From Chloranthus sessilifolius (taxonomy: Eukaryota > Streptophyta > Magnoliopsida > Chloranthales > Chloranthaceae), in NCBI GenBank assembly GCA_021018995.1, contig CM037586.1, forward strand, positions 8,530,328-8,594,327: DNA of 64,000 nucleotides, in the 5' to 3' direction. The notes below the pieces were generated by a model that ran no database searches, was not told where the DNA came from, and saw nothing but the letters and a program-made list of their open reading frames with translations. Below, piece by piece: positions 58,742-64,000 of this stretch. Position 1 is the first letter of the stretch. Each line of letters starts with the position of its first letter. Made by a program: the position numbers and the translations under genes.

Positions 58742-59228
58742 ATCATCTAAATTAAGTAACCAATGGTCTTTAGTGTAGGTTCTTTAAATGATTTGTTAGG
58801 TACAAATAAAGGTAAAAATCATTTATCTTGACACTTTAAGTTATTATTAGGAATTTTATCCACGATCATTGTTAAGTAAAAATAAAGTTGGATCTTAAGA
58901 TGATGGCATTCCATAGACGGTTAAGTTTTTTATTCCATATAATCACGATTGTTTGATTTAAGGTGGTCAATGGGTTTTAGCATAAGCGCCCACCGGTAAA
59001 GTGGTAGGCATGAATAAAGGGACTCAAATTTTAATCACATTATACGATTGTTGGATTTAGGGTGGTCAACAGATTTTAGCATAGGGGCCTACCGGTAAAG
59101 TGGTAGACACGAATAGAGGGAACCAAATGTTAATCACATTATACATCGATCTTTCAATAAAATATTGTAATTATTATTATTTTTACTTATGGGATTAGCA
59201 TGTGCATCGCATGTGCACTTATACTAGT
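58742..59228 (+). repeat. Dispersed repeat, partner of 3000-3432, with an internal duplication
   Basis: Contains AAATGATTTGTTAGGTACAA, AAGTTGGATCTTAAGATGAT and CGCCCACCGGTAAAGTGGTA, and ends in GTGCATCGCATGTGCACTTA then TACTAGT. The segment with GGTGGTCAA.GGTTTTAGCATA is tandemly duplicated (58965 and 59060, about 93 bases). See 3000-3432 for the inverted copy. Confidence 0.72.
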
Positions 59229-59313
59229 TGTTAATAAAAGTTACTTCAATCATTGCTTTTATTTTTCCCTTCATGATTAATTTTGTATGAATTGGTAAGG
59301 AAAATTAGGTCAA

Positions 59314-59722
59314 GGGAGCCATTACTTGCACATGTTTTTCAAGTGATTGCACCGAATTTAAAAAAAGACTTGGTATTTTAGGGACATGTGATATGTAAAA
59401 ATGCAATATAGACCGTCTGATTTAAAGTTCATGATCAATAAATCATTGATCATAAAATTGGAGCACAACACGATACTTGTTATAGATCTATTGTAGTCAA
59501 CTATTGAATTATATAATAGCCTTTGACACCATTTAATGAAATAATAAAAATTATATTTTATTCTACTCTTTTGCAATTGATATCTTTAAATCACGGCCTT
59601 TAAATCAAATGACTTAGATGGTGTTTTTACATAGTAGAGGTCGCCAAACTTACAAGTCTTTTTTTTTAATTCTGTGCAATCCGGTGCAATCACTTGAAAA
59701 GCATGTGCAAGTAATGGCTCCC
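59314..59722. repeat. 409-bp MITE with about 50-bp inverted ends
   Basis: The left end is GGGAGCCATTACTTGCACAT then TTTTCAAGTGATTGCACCG. The right end is its near-perfect complement (CGGTGCAATCACTTGAAAAG, ATGTGCAAGTAATGGCTCCC). The interior recurs at 61031-61373. A short minus frame inside is not a gene. Confidence 0.88.
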
Positions 59723-60536
59723 TTATGTCAATTGCTTCTATTTTTTTCGTGTGATTTGGGGTTGGGGATGATGCAATCTCATTTACTATTTACTTGGCTC
59801 GATTACCAATTGAAATGGGCATACTGACCTTAGCCTATACCCATCCTACGGAGGGTCGAGTGGCCCGCAGGGGAATTTATATATATAACTCAATGATCTA
59901 TTCCATCGGGCTCGGGCCGGCCTTAAACAGATCAATTTTTAATTGGGCTTTGAAAAGAGGCCACACCTGGTCAAGTTTACTAATCAGACTAGGCCTAGCC
60001 AGCAGGCCGAGCAGGGTCAAACTCAGCCCATTGAAACCCCTAATCACATTCTCACTATCACACTTTGAGGCGACGTGGTGCCACATTGCTTTTTGCTTGT
60101 TCTTCATTTGTTAAAATTAGCTTCAGTACTGATAAAAGCAGAAAAATTTTAAAAATAGAGTAAAACAAGGAAGAAAGAAGAATAATCGAACCGAATCAAC
60201 CGAATGAAATTGGTTTGCTTCGGTTTCGGTTGGAGAGTTGAAAGGTTCGATTAACCGAAACTGAAATGTTTCAGTTAGGGTTCGATTTTGGAGAAATCAA
60301 GGTGTCAAACTCGGTATCGGTATCGGATATCTGTCCATGAAGGACCGATACAAATTGGCCGATACCGATGCGTATCGGCCCCTTTAATAATAAAAATAAA
60401 TAAATAAATAACTCAAAGTCTCCACTCAAACTGATACGTATCCGTCGATACCAGATATGGTCTTTGCATTTTACCTATTTTATGTGTTTTTAATTGCCAT
60501 ATTTTCTACAAATTGAATAAATAAATTGTAATAGTC
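59723..60536. other. Intergenic, no gene seen
   Basis: Includes the GC-rich patch 59940-60070 (GGCCTAGCCAGCAGGCCGAG) and GGTTCGATTAACCGAAAC / CGATACCGATGCGTATCGGC words at 60230-60390, probably scraps of unknown repeats. The 106-residue plus frame at 59794-60114 has no recognised domain. Confidence 0.45.
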
Positions 60537-60704
60537 CTACATCGGATAGGAAAAAGTCCTGACCCTAAGTTATATGTGATTACGGACGCTACATGTCATG
60601 ACGCGTTTTGGGTGGAGACTTAAGCCTATACCAAAAATAAAATCGGGCGGGAACTTAAGCCCGAATATAAACAATATTGCTGCATGTGGGTCTGGGTCGC
60701 CACA
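60537..60704 (+). mobile_element. TRIM-like solo LTR, 168 bp
   Basis: Starts TGTAATAGTCCTACATCGGA, ends GGTCTGGGTCGCCACA, with a perfect 5-bp duplication TAAAT (60532-60536 and 60705-60709). The TAGTCC.ACATCGG start is typical of plant TRIM and small Copia LTRs (from memory). Too short to code. Confidence 0.8.
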
Positions 60705-60837
60705 TAAATAATATTTAAACTTACCATAGAGTTAAATACGATTAGAAAATTAAAAGTTGAACTGTGTAGTTAATTTATTATTTTTTGCCATCGAGAATAG
60801 TACATTTCAGCTCCAAATCTTAAACACTTGAATGTGG

Positions 60838-61540
60838 TGTGGTGCTTAGCACCATTAAAGATGCTATATAGAGCCCCCATCTCACTGTTGGCTGATCTTG
60901 ACCGTCCGCTTGATAGACTTCTCTTCAATGGACAAGATAAATAGTTGAAGTCGGTGACAATTATTTAACCGTTTAACGGTTTGGATCAGAGGTTGTGTCC
61001 ACATTTTGCTGAAAAGTTATTTTTCTAAATCCTCCCATTACTTTCACACGTTTTTTAAGTGATTGTACCAAATTTAATGAAAGACTTAGTATTTTAGAGA
61101 CATGTGATATGTAAAAATGTAATATGGACCGTCTAATTTGAACTTCATGATCAATAGATCTCTGGTACGTAAAATTGAAGCAAAACATGATACTTGTCAT
61201 GTGATCTATTATAGTCAACTGTTGAATTATATAATAGCCTTTGACTCCATTTAATCAAATAATAAAAATTATATTTTATTCTAATCTTTTGCAATTGATA
61301 TCTTTAAATCATAGCCTTCAAATCAAACGATTTAGATGGTGTTTTCACATAGTAGAGGTTGCCAAACTTTCAGCTATCACATGAGAATACCTCCCAACTT
61401 TTACCAAACTTCAGCCCTCTAATTTTCAATCTAGGCCATCAAATTGATGGACTGCCGCTTAGGTAGTTCATAGCCCTAAAACTAAGTATCATAAATAATA
61501 ATTTGTAATGGATCGTGCACACTGTGGTAAACCTCTGAAA
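60838..61540 (+). repeat. Upstream module U3 of the RING family
   Basis: GTGGTGCTTAGCACCATTAA, CTCACTGTTGGCTGATCTTG and AGTTGAAGTCGGTGACAATT match U1 and U2. It is interrupted at 61031-61373 by a partial MITE and then resumes with ACCAAACTTCAGCCCTCTAA and GGCCATCAAATTGATGG. It is followed by promoter copy P3. Confidence 0.75.
61031..61373. repeat. Truncated copy of the 59314 MITE
   Basis: CATTACTTTCACACGTTTTT, GACATGTGATATGTAAAAAT, GAATTATATAATAGCCTTTG and CATAGTAGAGGTTGCCAAAC match 59322-59655 in the same orientation. The right inverted arm is missing. Confidence 0.8.
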
Positions 61541-62007
61541 ATTAGCGATTTAGATTAGTCCACCACCTTCAATGCTGTTACAAACCATACAATAAAAAGT
61601 ACTAATTATTTTCTTTCCGGTTATAACTGTAAATTCTTCACAGTTGGATTTTGCCTAAAATTATATTGGACACTGTTACAAAGTCGTCAGGTTTTGATAA
61701 AAAAAATTTGTAGACAGCTTATGTGGGGGCAATATGACTGGCTGCAGTGTAGCTTGGGCCCAACAATATGCGCAACCAGTTACACCGCGCCACATAAGCA
61801 GTCTGCAAAATTGTTTATCAAAATCTGTCCACCGTTAATTTATAATTTTCCAATTATATATAATGGTCCCTTTATTTTCGGCCACCATAACTTAATGTCC
61901 AAGCATTATATAAATGCTGTGAAAACATTAACCCTTGTTCCTATATATAGATCTCATAGCTAAGAAGAAGAGAAAAAGAGAGTGAGAGAGATTAGTTAAC
62001 CCTTGAA
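61541..62007 (+). pseudogene. RING-gene copy 3: promoter and leader only
   Basis: GCTGTTACAAACCATACAAT then AAAAAGTACTAAT parallels P1 and P2. TATATAAA lies at 61907-61914, followed by TGCTGTGAAAACATTAACCC and ATATAGATCTCATAGCTAAG, the same leader as copy 2. No ATG-domain follows, because a hAT element begins at about 62008. A foldback (61690-61836) has entered the promoter. It is presumably non-coding now. Confidence 0.65.
61690..61836. repeat. 147-bp foldback element in promoter copy P3
   Basis: GGTTTTGATAAAAAAAATTT then GTAGACAGCTTATGTGGG pairs with CCACATAAGCAGTCTGCAAA then ATTGTTTATCAAAATC. It is absent from P1 and P2 at the matching place, so it is an insertion. Confidence 0.75.
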
Positions 62008-62214
62008 AAGGGGTAGAGTCAAAATTTCTTTATAGGGTGGTTATCTGATTAATTATTGTTAAAAAAATTTATAAATTTTTTTTTCCTAAGCAAATGCTAA
62101 AAATATATATATTTTTAAAAAAAGAGCATTAAAAATTTATATAAAAAAATAAAAGCAAAGTATATCATCTACTTACAAAAAATGTACCTTTCATAGATCA
62201 TTGTTAATTACTAT

Positions 62215-64000
62215 GGCAATTGCCCATGACGAGTTTTCATTTTCTAAAAGTAATATATGATTTTCTCATCATCGATGCTATTAAAAACATCTTTCTCGAT
62301 ATATGTGATTAAACAATCATTCATCAATTCATCTTCCATTGAATTACGCAACTTTCTCTTCAGATATGCATAGTTGAAAATGCTCTTTTAATAGTGGCAG
62401 TTGCAACAAGAAGGGTTAAGAGTAATGTAATGAGCAAGGAAACAGGGGCGTAGCCAGGAATTTTTGTTGGTGGGGATTACAAATGATAAATATAATATTA
62501 ATAGCTATTTTATCATCGATTTGGGGGCTTCTACATGATAAATTTGGAAGCTTATATACAAAAAATGGTGTATAAGACACATATTTCATAGAAACTCTAG
62601 ATTTAAATGGGGGCTTGAGCCCCCACAACTTTCTATGTGGCTACGCCACTACAAGTAAACTAGTGGATACATTTTATTTCTTCTTGTCTCAACCATTTTC
62701 TTAGCAAGGCCATCAATCCCGTTCACTTCTAAAAACTCTTTAGAATAACGCATATCAGGAATGTATGTCTCAAGCTGATTGTCCAAATCTAAGGTATCTA
62801 ATGCAGAAAAGTCCATTGGATATTTTCGAGTAAGGCAAAACAATTTTTCCTTATCAAAAGCTGAAAACAAATCTCGTGGGTTCAAGCATGTCATACAAAG
62901 AAGCAACTCAGTATTTCCTTCATTGAAACGGTTGTTAAGCTCTAGAAGTAGCATATCAATAACTGTATAAAATATTTCAACGTGATAGTAATATAGATTC
63001 GTTGTACCTTCGACTTTACGACGTGAACATTCTCAAGTTACATGCTTATCATTCATGCTAAGAACAATGATATTATGTTTCATGCAAAATGAGGTTACTT
63101 CAGCCATAAAAGAATCTCACTCATTTTCTCTCATTTTTTGTATTCTTTCCTTGAAAATTCTAATAAGATTCATAGCATTCGCAATATCTTGGTCATTTTA
63201 TTATAACGTTATGGACAATTAATTGGTTATTCCCAATATTATTCTCATCAAATGCATGTTAAATACAAATTCAAACGACTGCAATACATCTAACATGGCA
63301 TTTGCTGTAGTTTTTGTTTCAAATTCAGAGTTATCCCCACCAACTTCATCAAGTATTTCAATCATAAAAGAATACATCTCAGTCAAGCTTCATAGTTTAT
63401 GATGATATGAGCTCCAACACGTTTCTCCAGGATAATTAAGACTAGTCTCCTGATTCATACCTCTCCCAATTAAAAGCTCACCACTTTCTAGTTCTTTCAA
63501 ATATTTTGCTCTCTCCTCTCTCGAAGATCTCTACGTTTGCATGAAGCCCCAACAATATTCACAACATTCGAAACTACACTAAAAAGTGGCTCAATCTTGT
63601 AATATTTTATTGCAATAGCAACTAGAGTCACCAGACATATTGCTGGCACCATCATAGCCTTGACCACGCAATCTTTGTATATTCAATCAAAGTGCTACAA
63701 ATAATTTATCAATTGTTTTGTTGAGTGATCTAACATCAGTAACATGTAAAGCTCCAATAAAACGTTCAATTATACATCCATTTTTGTTCACGTAACGTAG
63801 ACAAATAGTTATTTGCTCCTTGATGGATATATCACGAGATTCATCGGCTAAAATAGAAAATAATGAACCTCCAAGTTCATTTATGATAAATGATATAGTT
63901 TCTTTTGCACACGCATGAATAGCATCTTTTTGAATATCAGGTGAAGTTAATTTAAGGTTTTAAGGGACATTTTTCAACTTCTTCCCTACCATCAACATGA
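62215..64000 (-). pseudogene. hAT transposase (zinc finger MYM-type protein 1-like), decayed
   Basis: Minus strand, N-terminal side beyond the window. The reading pieces, in order, fit this family: a DESRDISIKEQ-like stretch near 63830, DVRSLNKTIDKLF near 63710, EIFERGERAKYLKELESGEL near 63500, EMYSFMIEILDEVGGDNSEF near 63350, and an open 101-residue frame 62954-62649 with LELNNRFNEGNTELLLCMTC, SAFDKEKLFCLTRKYPMDFS and GLAKKMVETRRNKMYPLVYL. After the MITE come LLITLLLTLLVATATIKRAF and a DCL.TYIEKD-like end near 62300, the hAT dimerisation tail. Many stops. Encodes no active enzyme. Confidence 0.85.
62443..62651. mobile_element. 209-bp hAT MITE inside the hAT transposase
   Basis: Starts CAGGGGCGTAGCCAGGAATT, ends TATGTGGCTACGCCACTA, so the inverted ends pair with few mismatches. 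The flanks are CAAGGAAA (62435-62442) and CAAGTAAA (62652-62659), an 8-bp duplication with one change. Skipping it restores a continuous transposase frame across the site, which confirms both boundaries. Confidence 0.9.

Larger units (their letters stand above)
62008..64000 (-). mobile_element. hAT element of the ZMYM1-like transposase group, runs off the right edge
   Basis: The left end near 62008 reads AAGGGGTAGAGTCAAAATTT then CTTTATAGGGTGG, a decayed form of the CAGGGGCGGAGCC…-type hAT terminus. Inward on the minus strand is a long hAT transposase pseudogene. The other end and the target duplication lie outside the window, so the left boundary is approximate. Confidence 0.75.

Noticed and set aside
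1..64000. tRNA, rRNA or snRNA genes
   Set aside because: No cloverleaf-type box A/box B pairs or rRNA/snRNA core sequences were recognised on reading; a tRNAscan run was not possible here.

Overview
This window looks like intergenic, transposon-packed nuclear DNA of a flowering plant. It is AT-rich, and its elements are plant-type: a chromodomain Ty3/Gypsy retrotransposon primed from initiator tRNA-Met, a Mutator-like element (MULE) with DUF1985 genes, an L1 LINE with an RNase H domain, hAT elements, many foldback MITEs and a TRIM-like solo LTR. I see no rRNA, tRNA, organelle or bacterial genes, and cannot name the species.

The host layer is a small tandem family of RING-H2 zinc-finger (E3 ubiquitin ligase-type) genes, none intact here. 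Copy 1 (1104-2946) keeps only the linker and RING, and a hAT element sits between the first two RING cysteine codons. Copy 2 (57711-58334) has a good promoter and an open 150-residue N-terminal domain, but a UGA replaces the second RING cysteine. Copy 3 (about 61540-62007) keeps only promoter and leader, then runs into another hAT. A shared upstream module occurs three times: near 4590, at 50972 (continuing at 56936) and at 60838.

The transposons are nested. On the left, a foldback MITE (5706-12530) holds hAT copy B (5877-12446), which holds an L1 LINE (6043-10570) and more MITEs. In the centre, a Kaonashi-like MULE (12600-50381; inverted repeats plus a 9-bp target duplication with one mismatch) carries a decayed transposase and two convergent DUF1985 genes. 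Between those two genes sits a large non-autonomous LTR element (22070-47163). That element contains a 3.0-kb solo LTR, a complete but decayed 13-kb chromovirus-type Gypsy (31181-44205) and a 1.8-kb solo LTR. On the right, a 5.7-kb solo LTR (51257-56935) splits the upstream module of RING copy 2. The window ends in a ZMYM1-like hAT transposase pseudogene that is itself cut by a 209-bp hAT MITE.

Most boundaries rest on target-site duplications read directly from the sequence. The most unusual items are: (1) the Gypsy element's extra GC-rich sense ORF after pol, preceded by its own TATA-like box, telo-box-rich leader and possible small intron, plus a strong splice donor in each LTR and an acceptor just before gag; (2) ATCGAT-centred palindrome clusters that recur in four different LTR families; (3) palindromic TGATATCA arrays inside the MULE; and (4) the hAT insertion between the first two RING zinc-ligand codons.
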